From assembly GCF_016107395.1 (NCBI RefSeq), contig NZ_JAAIKO010000003.1, positions 186,001 through 250,000 on the forward strand: a stretch of DNA of 64,000 bases, in the 5' to 3' direction. A program made the translations under genes and the position numbers. This DNA is from Streptomyces fildesensis. GTDB lineage: Bacteria; Actinomycetota; Actinomycetes; Streptomycetales; Streptomycetaceae. The notes below the pieces were generated by a model that had not been told where the DNA came from, did not search any database, and was given only the letters and a program-made list of their open reading frames with translations. Each line of letters starts with the position of its first letter. Position 1 is the first letter of the stretch. Below are positions 48,925 to 57,682 of this stretch, in pieces.

Positions 48925-50370
48925 ATGAGCGAGTTGAGGGTGCCGCGGACCACGGGGTTCGCGCGCTGGCCGCACGAGGCCACGGCGAGGACCGCGGGCA
49001 AGGCGCTGCGGGGCCGGGTGCCCCGGTCGGCACACGACCAGCTGCCGGCCGGCGGTGACCGGCCGGGCCCGCTGGGGGCGCTGGAGGCGTCGAATTCCGG
49101 CCGGATCGAAGCGCTGATACCGCTCCGCGTCGGACGGATGGCGGCGAGCCCGTTCTCCTTCCTGCGCGGTTCCGCGGGGCTGATGGCGGCCGATCTCGTC
49201 GACACCCCGGTGACCGGTGTCGGCGCCCAGATCTGCGGTGACGCGCACGCCGCGAACTTCGGCCTCTACGGCGACGCCCGCGGCCGGCTGGTCATGGACA
49301 TCAACGATTTCGACGAGACGCTGCTCGGCCCGTGGGAATGGGATGTGAAGCGGCTCGCGGCCTCGCTGGTGCTCGCCGGGCGGGAGGCGGGCGCGTCCGA
49401 GGACATCTGCCGGTCGGCGGCGTACGACGCGGTCGGCGCGTACCGGCGCACCATGCGGCTGCTGGCCAAGCTGCCGGTGCTGGACGCGTGGAACGCCATC
49501 GCGCACGAGGAGCTGGTCGCGCACGCGGACGCGCGCGATCTGCTGGGCACGCTGGAACAGGTGTCGGCCAAGGCGCGGAAGAACACCAGCGCGAAGTTCG
49601 TCGCGCGGTCGACCGAGCTGCTGGAAGACGGCGGACGGCGCTTCGTCGACGCGCTGCCCGTGCTGCGGCGGGTGCCGGACGCGGAGGCCGCGGCGGTCGC
49701 CGGAGCGCTGGACGGCTATCTGCGGACGGTGTCGGAGGACCGGCTGCCGCTGCTCGCGCGCTACGCGGTGCACGATGTGGCGTTCCGGGTGGTGGGGACC
49801 GGCAGCGTGGGGACCAGGTCGTACGTGGTGCTGCTGCTCGACCACCTCGGGGAGCCGCTGGTGCTCCAGGTGAAGGAGGCGCGGGCGTCCGCGCTGCGGC
49901 CGTACGTGGCGAAGGCCGGATTCGACACCGCGGAGGCGGATGCCGCCTCCAGCTCCGCGCGCGGCTCGCACGATGCGCACGGCTCGCACGGTGCGCACGA
50001 GGGCCGGCGGGTGGTGCTCGGGCAGAAGCGGATGCAGGTGGTCAGCGACATCCTGCTGGGGTGGACGTCCGTGGACGGGCTGCCCTACCAGGTGCGCCAG
50101 TTCCGGAACCGGAAGGGGAGCGTGGATCCGGCGTCGCTGGAGGCGGGGCTGATCGACGACTACGCGCGCATGACCGGGGCGCTGCTCGCGCGGGCGCACT
50201 CGCACAGCGCGGATCCGCGGCTGATCGCCGGGTACTGCGGCAAGAACGAGGAGCTGGACACGGCGATCACGTCCTTCGCGGTGGCGTACGCGGACCGCAC
50301 GGAGGCCGATCACGCGGAGCTGCTCGGCGCGATCAGGACGGGGAAGGTCGCGGCGGAACTCGGAATCTAG
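48925..50370 (+). CDS. DUF2252 family protein
   Basis: A 481-aa protein with the DUF2252 kinase-like signature: MAASPFSFLRGSAGLMAADL, ICGDAHAANFG (phosphotransfer-like HxxN), VMDINDFDETLLGPWEWDVKRLA (metal-binding DxxDFD) and a late QVRQFRNRKGS. Members resemble aminoglycoside-phosphotransferase-type kinases, but no substrate is known. An unusual His/Ser/Gly insertion (ARGSHDAHGSHGAHEG, near residue 350) interrupts the domain and appears lineage-specific. ATG 48925 has a GAGAGCG-type site upstream. It is divergent from the SpoIIE gene with a 154-bp shared control region. Confidence 0.9.
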   Translation: MSELRVPRTTGFARWPHEATARTAGKALRGRVPRSAHDQLPAGGDRPGPLGALEASNSGRIEALIPLRVGRMAASPFSFLRGSAGLMAADLVDTPVTGVGAQICGDAHAANFGLYGDARGRLVMDINDFDETLLGPWEWDVKRLAASLVLAGREAGASEDICRSAAYDAVGAYRRTMRLLAKLPVLDAWNAIAHEELVAHADARDLLGTLEQVSAKARKNTSAKFVARSTELLEDGGRRFVDALPVLRRVPDAEAAAVAGALDGYLRTVSEDRLPLLARYAVHDVAFRVVGTGSVGTRSYVVLLLDHLGEPLVLQVKEARASALRPYVAKAGFDTAEADAASSSARGSHDAHGSHGAHEGRRVVLGQKRMQVVSDILLGWTSVDGLPYQVRQFRNRKGSVDPASLEAGLIDDYARMTGALLARAHSHSADPRLIAGYCGKNEELDTAITSFAVAYADRTEADHAELLGAIRTGKVAAELGI

Positions 50371-50374
50371 GGCG

Positions 50375-50460
50375 TCGGTCCTGGCTCGGTCCTGGCTCGG
50401 ACCTGCCTCGGTTGCGGTCCGATCCGGTCCGAGCCGGTCTTGATCCGGTCTTGATCCGGT
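50375..50460. repeat. 11-bp-period tandem repeat array
   Basis: TCGGTCCTGGC occurs twice in tandem (50375-50396), then TCGGACCTGCC. After diverged units, CCGGTCTTGAT occurs twice (50434-50455), keeping the 11-bp period. It lies directly after the DUF2252 stop codon. It could be replication slippage or a phased protein-binding array. Confidence 0.65.
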
Positions 50461-50579
50461 GCGAAACGGAATCTTTCGGGGGCGCGGAAGGGGTGTGGGG
50501 CCCGGCGGTACGGCTCCGGGGCATGGCTTCGGTGCCGGGCCCCGGGACGGGGGGCCGCCGGAATCCGTACGCTGTGCGG

Positions 50580-51374
50580 GTGACGAACCCGGAAGCGGAA
50601 CAGGTGGATCAAGCGGCCTCCCAGCGGTTGGCGAAGGCGGTGCGCGCCGCTGAGCAGGCGCTCATCGAGTTCGAGATCGCGGTGGAGACCTTCCGGGTCG
50701 AGGTGGACAACTTCTCCCGGCTGCATCACCAGCGGCTCGGCCCGATGTATGCCCGGCTGGACGAGCTGGACGCCCTGATCGCGGAGGCGGTGGCGGCGAA
50801 CAGCGGCGACCGTGAGGACATCGAGCGGGCCTGGGAGGCCCGCGCCCTCGTCATGCCCATGCCGGGCATAGAGGAGCTCTTCGAGGGGATGCTCGGCCAG
50901 GACGGTGTGCGGCCGGTCGAGGACCCCAATCCGCCGCGCCGGGTGCGGCCGGGCAAGGAGGCGCAGCGGCTCTACCGCGAGCTCGCCCGCAAGGCGCACC
51001 CGGACCTGGCGCAGGACGAGGCGGAGAAGGAGCGGCGCAGCGTCTTCATCGCACGGGTCAACGAGGCCTACGCGGACGCCGACGAGGACCGGCTGCGCGA
51101 GCTGGGGGCGGAGTGGGAGGCCGGGCCGGTGCTCGAGGAGGAGCTGCCGACCGAGGCGGAGGTGCTCTACGCCCGGCTGGAGTGGCTGGCCGAACGCAAG
51201 GAGGCGCTGTCCGTGATCGCCACGGATCTGGACGGCAGCGCGATCGGGCAGATGATGAAGCTGTCCCCCGACGATCCTGACGGGCTGCTCAACGAGATCG
51301 CCGAGCAGCTGCTGGAACAGGTCGGGGCGCGGGAGGCACGGCTCGCCGAGCTGGTCCGGCCCGCTGAGGGCTGA
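50580..51374 (+). CDS. J-domain (DnaJ-like) protein with coiled coil
   Basis: About 264 aa. The N-terminal long helix (AKAVRAAEQALIEFEIAVETFRVEVDNFS) predicts a coiled coil. A J-domain core follows, with YRELARKAHPDLAQDEAEKE containing the HPD tripeptide that stimulates Hsp70, then NEAYADADEDRLREL. A C-terminal helical region follows. It lacks the G/F and zinc-finger parts of DnaJ, so it is a type III J protein that would direct DnaK to special clients. GTG 50580 is the likely start; ATG 50523 is in frame but without a clear ribosome site. The large 49332-51374 open frame is mostly the DUF2252 antiframe. Confidence 0.88.
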   Translation: MTNPEAEQVDQAASQRLAKAVRAAEQALIEFEIAVETFRVEVDNFSRLHHQRLGPMYARLDELDALIAEAVAANSGDREDIERAWEARALVMPMPGIEELFEGMLGQDGVRPVEDPNPPRRVRPGKEAQRLYRELARKAHPDLAQDEAEKERRSVFIARVNEAYADADEDRLRELGAEWEAGPVLEEELPTEAEVLYARLEWLAERKEALSVIATDLDGSAIGQMMKLSPDDPDGLLNEIAEQLLEQVGAREARLAELVRPAEG

Positions 51375-51484
51375 GGTAGTTTTCTCAGGTCCGCTGTGTG
51401 TGTCGTGCGCGCTGAGCCCGCTGAACGCGAGCTGAGCCCGCGCCGAGCCCGTGCTGAGCTCGTTGTGCCGAGGAGGCCCTTCCC

Positions 51485-51817
51485 ATGTTCAACTCCCAGC
51501 TGCCCGCCGTCGACGCCGCCGGTGTTCCGGCCGATGGCATCCTGCTGGACGTCCGGGAGAACGACGAGTGGGCGGCCGGGCACGCGCAGCACGCCCTCCA
51601 CATCCCCATGGGCGAGGTCGTGAGCCGGATCGCCGAGGTGCCGGACGGCGGCACGGTGCATGTGGTCTGCCGGGTCGGCGGACGGTCGGCGCAGGTCGCC
51701 CAGTACCTGATCGCCCAGGGCGTCGACGCGGTGAACGTGGACGGCGGGATGCTCGGCTGGGAAGCGGCCGGGCGGCCGCTGGTGTCGGACGGCGGCGGCC
51801 CGGCCTTCGTCCTGTAG
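51485..51817 (+). CDS. Rhodanese-like sulfurtransferase domain protein
   Basis: A 110-aa single-domain rhodanese. LLDVRENDEWAAGH is the CH2A-like motif, and the active-site cysteine lies in VCRVGGRSAQVA, a loop of the CRxGxRS thiosulfate-sulfurtransferase type. GGMLGWEAAGRPL closes the domain. It moves sulfane sulfur or acts in cyanide/redox metabolism. AGGAGG lies about 10 nt before ATG 51485. The upstream gap contains GCTGAGCCCG direct repeats (51411 and 51431). It is convergent with the following dehydrogenase. Confidence 0.94.
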   Translation: MFNSQLPAVDAAGVPADGILLDVRENDEWAAGHAQHALHIPMGEVVSRIAEVPDGGTVHVVCRVGGRSAQVAQYLIAQGVDAVNVDGGMLGWEAAGRPLVSDGGGPAFVL

Positions 51818-51831
51818 CAGGCCCCCAGGCC

Positions 51832-52986
51832 TCAGCCGAGCGGGTGGGCGGCGATCAGGTCGCCCAGGACCTCCTCGTGGGCGGCGGCGGGACCGAGCGA
51901 CAGCTCCAGCTGCTTGGCCCAGGCGTGGTAGCGGTGCAGCGCGTAGTCGGTGTCCGCGCCGAAGCCGCCGTGCAGGTGCTGCGCGGTCTGCACGACCCGC
52001 CGTACGCCCTCCGACGCCCAGATCTTCGCGACCGCGACATCGCCGGTGAAGGGCAGCGCGCCGGGGGTGTCGATGCTCAGCCGCCAGGCGGCCTGCCAGA
52101 GGGTGGCCTCCATCGCCCGCAGGTCGATGTAGCGGTCGGCGGCCTGCACCGCGACCGCCTGGAAGGTCGCGATGGGGTACCCGAACTGCTCACGCTTGCC
52201 GGCGTAGGAGCTGGTCATGCCGAGGACCGCCTCGCCGAGGCCCAGAGCCAGGGCGCAGGTGCCGGTGGCGAGCACATTGCGCAGCCACTCCCAGCTGCCG
52301 TCCGCGGTGATGACGTCATCGGCCGGGATCCGTACCCCGTCGAACGTGATCTCGGCGAACCGCTCACCGCTGGTGGAGACCTGCTCGGCGAGCGTGACGC
52401 CCTCGTGGAGCCGGGGGACCACCGCGATGACCGGCCGGCCCTCGGTGGTGTGGGCCGGCACCAGGATGTGATCGGCCTGCTGCGCCCATGGGACGGCCGT
52501 CTGCACCCCGTCGAGCAGCCACTGGCCCGGCTCCTCGGTCCCGTCGTCCTGGTGCTGCCGCGCCTGAACGGAGAGCTCGGCCCCGTCATGGCCGGTGCGG
52601 CCGTTGGCGGCGACGGTGAGGACGACCCCGCCGCTGCCCGCCGCCGGAAGCAGCCGGGCGCGCAGCGCCGCGGAGCCGTAGGTCTGTACGGCGAGCCCGG
52701 CGGCGTAGGTCTCCAGCAGCGGCACCCGGGCGAGCACCTTGCCGGCCTCACGCAGCACGAGGCACAGCGCCATCGGGTCGAGACCGGCGCCGCCGTAGGT
52801 GCCGGCCAGGGCGAGGCTCAGCAGATCGCTGTCCGCGAGCTTGCGCCAGAGGGCGCGGTCGAAGTCCTCGGCGACGGCCCCCTGGGTCAGCGCGGGGCTG
52901 GGGACCGAGTCCGGCGCGACTCCCGAGAACACGGCCCGCGCCGCCTCGACCGCCGCCAGTTGCTCCTCGGTGAAGCTGAAGTCCAC
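51832..52986 (-). CDS. Acyl-CoA dehydrogenase family protein
   Basis: A 384-aa protein with the acyl-CoA dehydrogenase fold: N-terminal helical MDFSFTEEQLAAVEAARAVF, a middle beta domain (VQTAVPWAQQADHILVPAHT) and a C-terminal helical domain (SYAGKREQFGYPIATFQAVAVQAADRYIDL). KREQFG-type and HLHGGFGADTDYALHRY motifs match subunits of heteromeric steroid or acyl-CoA dehydrogenases (FadE28/29-like). The catalytic Glu is not obvious, as expected of a partner subunit. A KstR-like palindrome at 53031-53044 lies just upstream, consistent with sterol or lipid regulation. It is monocistronic here. Confidence 0.9.
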   Translation of the reverse strand: MDFSFTEEQLAAVEAARAVFSGVAPDSVPSPALTQGAVAEDFDRALWRKLADSDLLSLALAGTYGGAGLDPMALCLVLREAGKVLARVPLLETYAAGLAVQTYGSAALRARLLPAAGSGGVVLTVAANGRTGHDGAELSVQARQHQDDGTEEPGQWLLDGVQTAVPWAQQADHILVPAHTTEGRPVIAVVPRLHEGVTLAEQVSTSGERFAEITFDGVRIPADDVITADGSWEWLRNVLATGTCALALGLGEAVLGMTSSYAGKREQFGYPIATFQAVAVQAADRYIDLRAMEATLWQAAWRLSIDTPGALPFTGDVAVAKIWASEGVRRVVQTAQHLHGGFGADTDYALHRYHAWAKQLELSLGPAAAHEEVLGDLIAAHPLG

Positions 52987-53030
52987 TGCTAGCCCCTCCC
53001 ACCGCTACGGTCCCTGACAGTGCGTCAGGT

Positions 53031-53044
53031 TAGAACACGTTCTA
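53031..53044. promoter_or_regulatory. KstR-like operator
   Basis: TAGAACACGTTCTA matches the 14-bp mycobacterial KstR motif TNNAACNNGTTNNA exactly. It sits 45 bp upstream of the acyl-CoA dehydrogenase start. Confidence 0.6.
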
Positions 53045-53071
53045 GTGAGAGGGAATAGCGGGGGACCACCG

Positions 53072-54127
53072 TTACGCGTCGAAGTCCAGCTCCACCCGGT
53101 CGGTGAGCGGATGCGACTGACAGGCCAGCACATAGCCGGCCTCGGTCTCGTCGGGCTCCAGCGCGAAGTTCCGGTCCATCCGCACCTCGCCCGACACCAG
53201 CCGGGCCCGGCAGGTCCCGCACACCCCGCCCTTGCAGGCGTACGGGGCGTCCGAGCGGTTGCGCAGCACCGTCTCCAGGACGGACTCGCCGCCCTCGGAC
53301 GGCCAGCTCCCGCCGCGCCCGTCGAGCGTCGCGGCGACCACACTGCCGACCGCGGCCGGGGTCCGGGCGGGGCCGGTCACCGGGCCGTCGTCCACATGGA
53401 AGATCTCCTGGTGGATCCGGGACCGGTCCACCCCGAGTCCGCGCAGCGCCTGCTCGGCTCCCCGCACCAGCCCGAAGGGGCCGCACAGGTACCACCCGTC
53501 CACCGTCTCCACCGACAGCAGCGCGGGCAGCAGGGCGGTCAGCCGCTCCTGGTCCAGCCGGCCGGACGGCAGCCCGGCCTGCTGGTCCTCGCGGGACAGC
53601 ACGTTCACCAGCTGGAGCCGGTCCGGATAGCGGTCCTTGAGGTCGGCGATCTCCTCCAGGAACATCGTCGAAGCGGCCGTCCGGTCGCTGCGCACCAGAC
53701 AGAAGCGGGCCGACGGCTCCCGCCCGAGCACGGTGGCGATGTGGGAGAGCACCGGCGTGATGCCGCTGCCGCCGACCACGGCCGCGAAGTAGCCGGGGCG
53801 CGGATCGAGGATGAACCGGCCCATCGGCGGCATGACGTCCACCAGGTCGCCCACCGCCAGCTCCTTGTGGGCGTACACCGAGAACTCACCGTCCTCGACC
53901 AGCCGCACGCCGACCCGCAGGCTCTCCGGCCCCCCGGGCCCGGGAGCCGGGTCGCAGACCGAGTACGTCCGCCGGATCTCGGAGCCGTCCACGAACCGGC
54001 GCACCGCGAGGTGCTGGCCTGCCGCGAAGCGGTACGTCTCGCGCAGGGGGGCCGGCACGTCGAAGGTCACGGTCACCGAATCGTCCGTGAGCCGCTCGAT
54101 CCCGGTGACCCGGAGCGGATGGAACAT
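53072..54127 (-). CDS. paaE: 1,2-phenylacetyl-CoA epoxidase, reductase subunit PaaE
   Basis: A 351-aa protein with a ferredoxin-NADP reductase N-terminal part (FHPLRVTGIERL, AGQHLAVRRFVDGSEIRRTYSVCDPAPG, VVGGSGITPVLS) and a C-terminal plant-type 2Fe-2S ferredoxin (YACKGGVCGTCRARLVSGEV, and LACQSHPL with the fourth cysteine). It passes electrons from NADPH to the PaaAC di-iron oxygenase, which epoxidises phenylacetyl-CoA. ATG 54127 abuts the paaD stop codon, and it is the last gene of paaABCDE. Confidence 0.96.
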   Translation of the reverse strand: MFHPLRVTGIERLTDDSVTVTFDVPAPLRETYRFAAGQHLAVRRFVDGSEIRRTYSVCDPAPGPGGPESLRVGVRLVEDGEFSVYAHKELAVGDLVDVMPPMGRFILDPRPGYFAAVVGGSGITPVLSHIATVLGREPSARFCLVRSDRTAASTMFLEEIADLKDRYPDRLQLVNVLSREDQQAGLPSGRLDQERLTALLPALLSVETVDGWYLCGPFGLVRGAEQALRGLGVDRSRIHQEIFHVDDGPVTGPARTPAAVGSVVAATLDGRGGSWPSEGGESVLETVLRNRSDAPYACKGGVCGTCRARLVSGEVRMDRNFALEPDETEAGYVLACQSHPLTDRVELDFDA

Positions 54128-54691
54128 TCACAACTCCTTGAAGTGGTCGAACGGTTCGCGGCAGCTCTCGCAACGGCGCAGGGACTTGCACGCGGTGGAG
54201 GAGAACCGGCTCAGCACGGTGGTGTCCACCGAGCCGCAGTGCGGGCAGCGCACCGACAGCTCGAGCGGCACCGGGCCGCCGCTGCCGACCGGGCGCGGCG
54301 GCGCTATGCCGTGCTCGGCGAGCTTGCGGCGCCCCTCGGCGCTGATCGCGTCGGTCGACCAGGCAGGCGACAGCACCGTACGGACGGACACCTCGGCCAT
54401 ACCGTGCTCGCGCAGGACCTGGGTGATGTCGGTGACCATCGTGTCGATGGCCGGGCAGCCGGTGTAGGTCGGCGTCAGCTGCACCTCGACGCGGCCGGGG
54501 CCGACCAGCTGCAGACCGCGCAGCACTCCCAGCTCGGCGAGGGAGAGCACCGGCAGCTCCGGGTCCGGGACCGAGCCCGCGAGCCGCAGCAGCTCCGCCT
54601 CCAGCACGCCGTCCGGCGTGCCCGCGGCTATCTCGTCGGCCGGAGCGCCGCCCGGAGCGCCGTCGGTCACTGTGCCGCCGCCGGTCACCAT
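54128..54691 (-). CDS. paaD: PaaD, phenylacetyl-CoA epoxidase maturation protein
   Basis: A 187-aa protein. The MIP18/DUF59-like domain (SVPDPELPVLSLAELGVLR, YTGCPAIDTMVTDI) is followed by a C-terminal zinc-ribbon (CPHCGS, CKSLRRCESCREPFDHFKEL). PaaD is needed for assembly of the iron cofactor of the epoxidase rather than for catalysis. ATG 54691 overlaps the paaC stop by 7 nt; GTG 54688 is an equally plausible start. Confidence 0.94.
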   Translation of the reverse strand: MVTGGGTVTDGAPGGAPADEIAAGTPDGVLEAELLRLAGSVPDPELPVLSLAELGVLRGLQLVGPGRVEVQLTPTYTGCPAIDTMVTDITQVLREHGMAEVSVRTVLSPAWSTDAISAEGRRKLAEHGIAPPRPVGSGGPVPLELSVRCPHCGSVDTTVLSRFSSTACKSLRRCESCREPFDHFKEL

Positions 54692-55401
54692 GTCGCACCC
54701 GGGTGGGCACGGTGCAGGTGCTGCATCTCGGCGAGCATCCGGCCGAACGACTCGGTGTGGATGCCCTGTCTGCCGGCGCCCGCCGACCAGGACGTCACGT
54801 CCGGTCCTTCCGGCATCGTCAGCGTGGCCTGCCGGACGACGGCCGATACCCGCTCCAGCCAGGGCTCGCGCAGCGCGCCGAGGTCGGTGCCCAGCCCCTC
54901 CACGGGCTGGAACAGTTCGCCGGTGAACCGCCACAGGGCGTCCAGCCCGCGCTGCATGCGCTCATGGCTCTCGGCCGTGCCGTCGCCGAGCCGCAGCGTC
55001 CACTGCCGGGCGTGATCATGGTGGTAGGCGACCTCCTTCACCGCCTTCGCGGCCAGCGGCGCCAGCTCGCTGTCGCCCTGGGCCAGCTCCGTGTAGAGCA
55101 GCTCCTGGTACGTCGAGAAGTACAGCTGGCGGGCGATGGTGTGCGCGAAGTCGCCGTTCGGCTGCTCGACGAGCTGGACGTTGCGGAAGGCGCGTTCCTC
55201 CCGGCCGAAGGCCAGCTCGTCCTCGTCGCCGACGAGGGAGAGCAGCACCCGGGCCTGGCCCAGCAGGTCCAGCGCGATGTTGGCGAGCGCGACGTCCTCC
55301 TCGAGGACCGGTGCGTGTCCGGCCCACTCCCCCAGTCGCTGGGCGAGCACCAGGGCGTCGTCACCGAGAGGCAGCGCCGTGCTGACGAGTACCGGGTTCA
55401 C
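54685..55401 (-). CDS. paaC: 1,2-phenylacetyl-CoA epoxidase subunit PaaC
   Basis: A 238-aa ferritin-like structural subunit that pairs with PaaA. Characteristic segments are LGEWAGHAPVLEEDVALANIALDLLGQARVLL, RNVQLVEQPNGDFAHTIARQ and EVAYHHDHARQW, where PaaC retains the fold but lacks a complete di-iron site. GTG 55401 overlaps the paaB stop as GTGA. It is required for oxygenase activity of the PaaABCE complex on phenylacetyl-CoA. Confidence 0.96.
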   Translation of the reverse strand: MNPVLVSTALPLGDDALVLAQRLGEWAGHAPVLEEDVALANIALDLLGQARVLLSLVGDEDELAFGREERAFRNVQLVEQPNGDFAHTIARQLYFSTYQELLYTELAQGDSELAPLAAKAVKEVAYHHDHARQWTLRLGDGTAESHERMQRGLDALWRFTGELFQPVEGLGTDLGALREPWLERVSAVVRQATLTMPEGPDVTSWSAGAGRQGIHTESFGRMLAEMQHLHRAHPGATW

Positions 55402-55685
55402 AGGTGCCGCACCCCTTCCGGGATCTTGTAGAAGGTCGGGTGCCGGTACGGCTTGTCCCCCGCCGGCTCGAAGAACGAGTCCTTCTCGTCCGGCGACGAG
55501 GCGGTGATCTGCGTGGACGGGACCACCCAGATCGACACGCCTTCGGCACGCCGGGTGTAGAGGTCTCGTGCGTTGCGCAGCGCCATCTCCGCGTCGGGCG
55601 CGTGGAGGCTGCCCGCGTGGCTGTGGCTGAGCCCGCGCCGGCTGCGGACGAAGACCTCCCACAGCGGCCAGTCGTTGGCAGTCAT
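55398..55685 (-). CDS. paaB: 1,2-phenylacetyl-CoA epoxidase subunit PaaB
   Basis: A 95-aa protein of the PaaB family: NDWPLWEVFVRSRRGLSHSHAGSLHAPD at the start and VSIWVVPSTQITASSP in the middle. It bridges the PaaAC heterodimers of the oxygenase. The length matches the family. It overlaps paaA and paaC at start and stop, so the operon is tightly coupled. Confidence 0.96.
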   Translation of the reverse strand: MTANDWPLWEVFVRSRRGLSHSHAGSLHAPDAEMALRNARDLYTRRAEGVSIWVVPSTQITASSPDEKDSFFEPAGDKPYRHPTFYKIPEGVRHL

Positions 55686-56659
55686 CAGCGCACCTCTCCG
55701 TGCTCGGTTCCCTGCTTGGCCGCGTATGCCGTGGCCGCTTCCCTGACCCAGGCGCCCTGCTCATGGGCGGTGCGGCGCTGGGTTATCCGCTGTTCGTTGC
55801 ACGGCCCGTTGCCGCGCAGCACCTCGTGGAACTCGGTCCAGTCGATGTCCCCGAAGTCATGGGCGCCGCGCTCCTCGTTCCACCGCAGGTCGGGGTCGGG
55901 GAGGGTGAGCCCGAGCACCTCGGCCTGCGGGACGCAGATGTCGACGAAGCGCTGCCGCAGCTCATCGTTGGAGTGCCGCTTGATCTTCCAGGCCATGGAC
56001 TGCTCGGAGTGCCCGGACTCGGTGTCCGGCGGGCCGAACATCATCAGCGACGGCCACCACCAGCGGTCCACCGCGTCCTGCGCCATGGCGTGCTGCGCTT
56101 CGGTGCCCCGGCTGAGCGCCAGCAGCAGCTCGTACCCCTGCCGCTGGTGGAAGGACTCCTCCTTGCAGATCCGCACCATGGCCCGTGCGTAGGGCCCGTA
56201 CGAGCAGCGGCACAGCGGCACCTGGTTGGTGATCGCGGCGCCGTCCACGAGCCAGCCGACCGCTCCGACATCGGCCCAGGTCAAGGTGGGGTAGTTGAAG
56301 ATCGACGAGTACCGCTGGCGGCCGGCGTGCAGTTTGTCGAGCAGCTCGTCACGGCCGACGCCGAGGGTTTCCGCGGCGCTGTAGAGATACAGCCCGTGCC
56401 CGGCCTCGTCCTGCACCTTGGCCATCAGGATCGCCTTGCGGCGCAGCGAGGGCGCGCGGCTTATCCAGTTCGCCTCGGGCTGCATTCCGATGATCTCGGA
56501 ATGGGCGTGCTGCGCCATTTGGCGGATAAGCGTGGCGCGGTACGCGTCGGGCATCCAGTCACGCGGCTCGATCCGCGAGTCTTCGGCGAGTGCCGACTCG
56601 AAAGCGGCGAGAAGACCGGCCTGCGGTGCCGCCTCCTCGACCGTGGCTGCCGTGGTCAT
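55685..56659 (-). CDS. paaA: 1,2-phenylacetyl-CoA epoxidase catalytic subunit PaaA
   Basis: A 324-aa ferritin-like di-iron monooxygenase. [33 protein letters not shown] and [20 protein letters not shown] supply glutamate and histidine iron ligands, and [16 protein letters not shown] the second set. It inserts one oxygen atom into the aromatic ring of phenylacetyl-CoA, the first committed step after CoA ligation. It is the first gene of paaABCDE; a PaaR-like palindrome lies at 56700-56713, 41 bp upstream. The CoA ligase (paaK), ring-opening enzyme (paaZ) and paaG/paaJ are not in the window. Confidence 0.97.
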   Translation of the reverse strand: MTTAATVEEAAPQAGLLAAFESALAEDSRIEPRDWMPDAYRATLIRQMAQHAHSEIIGMQPEANWISRAPSLRRKAILMAKVQDEAGHGLYLYSAAETLGVGRDELLDKLHAGRQRYSSIFNYPTLTWADVGAVGWLVDGAAITNQVPLCRCSYGPYARAMVRICKEESFHQRQGYELLLALSRGTEAQHAMAQDAVDRWWWPSLMMFGPPDTESGHSEQSMAWKIKRHSNDELRQRFVDICVPQAEVLGLTLPDPDLRWNEERGAHDFGDIDWTEFHEVLRGNGPCNEQRITQRRTAHEQGAWVREAATAYAAKQGTEHGEVR

Positions 56660-56699
56660 GTGTGCCCCCTACGTTGTCCCGCTCCGGCTCAACCGACCG

Positions 56700-56713
56700 A
56701 CCGATCGTTCGGT
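56700..56713. promoter_or_regulatory. PaaR-like operator upstream of paaA
   Basis: ACCGATCGTTCGGT, within a larger ACCGACCGACCGA...TCGGTCG context, fits the ACCG-NN-CG-NN-CGGT core described for actinobacterial PaaR (TetR). A related site is at 61719-61732. Confidence 0.7.
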
Positions 56714-56848
56714 TCAATGGTCGGTCGAGCGCCTTAGGGTGTCAAGGCCATCCCGGCGGCTGTGGATAACCCAGTACGGTCACCGGTGGCGCGAGGGCAT
56801 GAGTAGCGTTCCGTGCGGAAGCGGAGCGCGGTGAGGAACGGGGAGACC

Positions 56849-57682
56849 ATGGAGCCACCTGAGAGGCCGGAACCGGGGACGGGACCGGGCACGGATCCGG
56901 GAGCGGGCGCCGGTCCGGTGGCGGCGGCCGGGGCCGGCGACAGGGCCGTCGACAGCTCCGGAGACGCGGCCGGGACCCGGACGGACGGCGAGGCCGGAGC
57001 GGACGCGGGTACGGACGCGGAAGAGGCCTCCGACGAGGCTGCCGAAACGGGGCAGCTGCCGTCCTTGTCCACCGGATCCTGGGTCGTGGTCTCGCTCGCC
57101 GTCGCGGCTGTCGCGGTCGGCGTCGTCTTCCACCTCGCCATGGTGTTCCTGCACGTCGCGCCGTCGAACACGGCCAGCAAGGAGTACCAGTCCACGGTCG
57201 ACTCGTACATCTACCCCGAGTTCGAGCAGAACTGGAAGCTCTTCGCGCCCGACCCGCTGCAGCAGAACATCCACGTGCAGGCGCGCGCCGAGGTGCGCAG
57301 CCCCGGCGGCCGGCTGCAGACGACCGGCTGGGTCGACCTCACCGCGGTCGATCTGACCGGCATCCGGCACACCGTCGCCCCCAGCCACACCCGGCAGAAC
57401 GAGCTGCGCCGCGCCTGGAGCTTCTACACCTCCTCGCACGGCGCCAACAACACACCCACCGGTGTGCGCGGCCAGCTCAGCCAGGAGTACGTGCAGCGGA
57501 TCGTGGAGAACCGGTTCGGTCCCCAGCTGAACGGCGGTGACGTCGTCCGCGTGCAGGCCCGCTCCGCGACCGTGTGGGTCGCTCCGCCGTCGTGGACCGA
57601 CGCGAAGCCCAACAACGAGACGCAGTACCAGGAGACGCTCTGGTGGTCGGTGGCCACCTCCGGACAGGAGAAGGCCTCGTGA
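56849..57682 (+). CDS. DUF5819 family protein (SdpA-like)
   Basis: A 277-aa protein. The Glu/Gly/Pro-rich acidic N-terminal ~85 residues are disordered; one transmembrane helix (WVVVSLAVAAVAVGVVFHLAMVF) and an extracellular domain with FEQNWKLFAPDPLQQNIHVQA follow. The WKLFAP segment and small membrane-anchored layout are shared with SdpA proteins, which together with HTTM-domain SdpB mature the B. subtilis SdpC toxin. ATG 56849 has GGGGAG upstream; GTG 56813 and 56831 are alternatives. The stop overlaps the next gene's GTG, so the pair is coupled. Confidence 0.85.
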   Translation: MEPPERPEPGTGPGTDPGAGAGPVAAAGAGDRAVDSSGDAAGTRTDGEAGADAGTDAEEASDEAAETGQLPSLSTGSWVVVSLAVAAVAVGVVFHLAMVFLHVAPSNTASKEYQSTVDSYIYPEFEQNWKLFAPDPLQQNIHVQARAEVRSPGGRLQTTGWVDLTAVDLTGIRHTVAPSHTRQNELRRAWSFYTSSHGANNTPTGVRGQLSQEYVQRIVENRFGPQLNGGDVVRVQARSATVWVAPPSWTDAKPNNETQYQETLWWSVATSGQEKAS

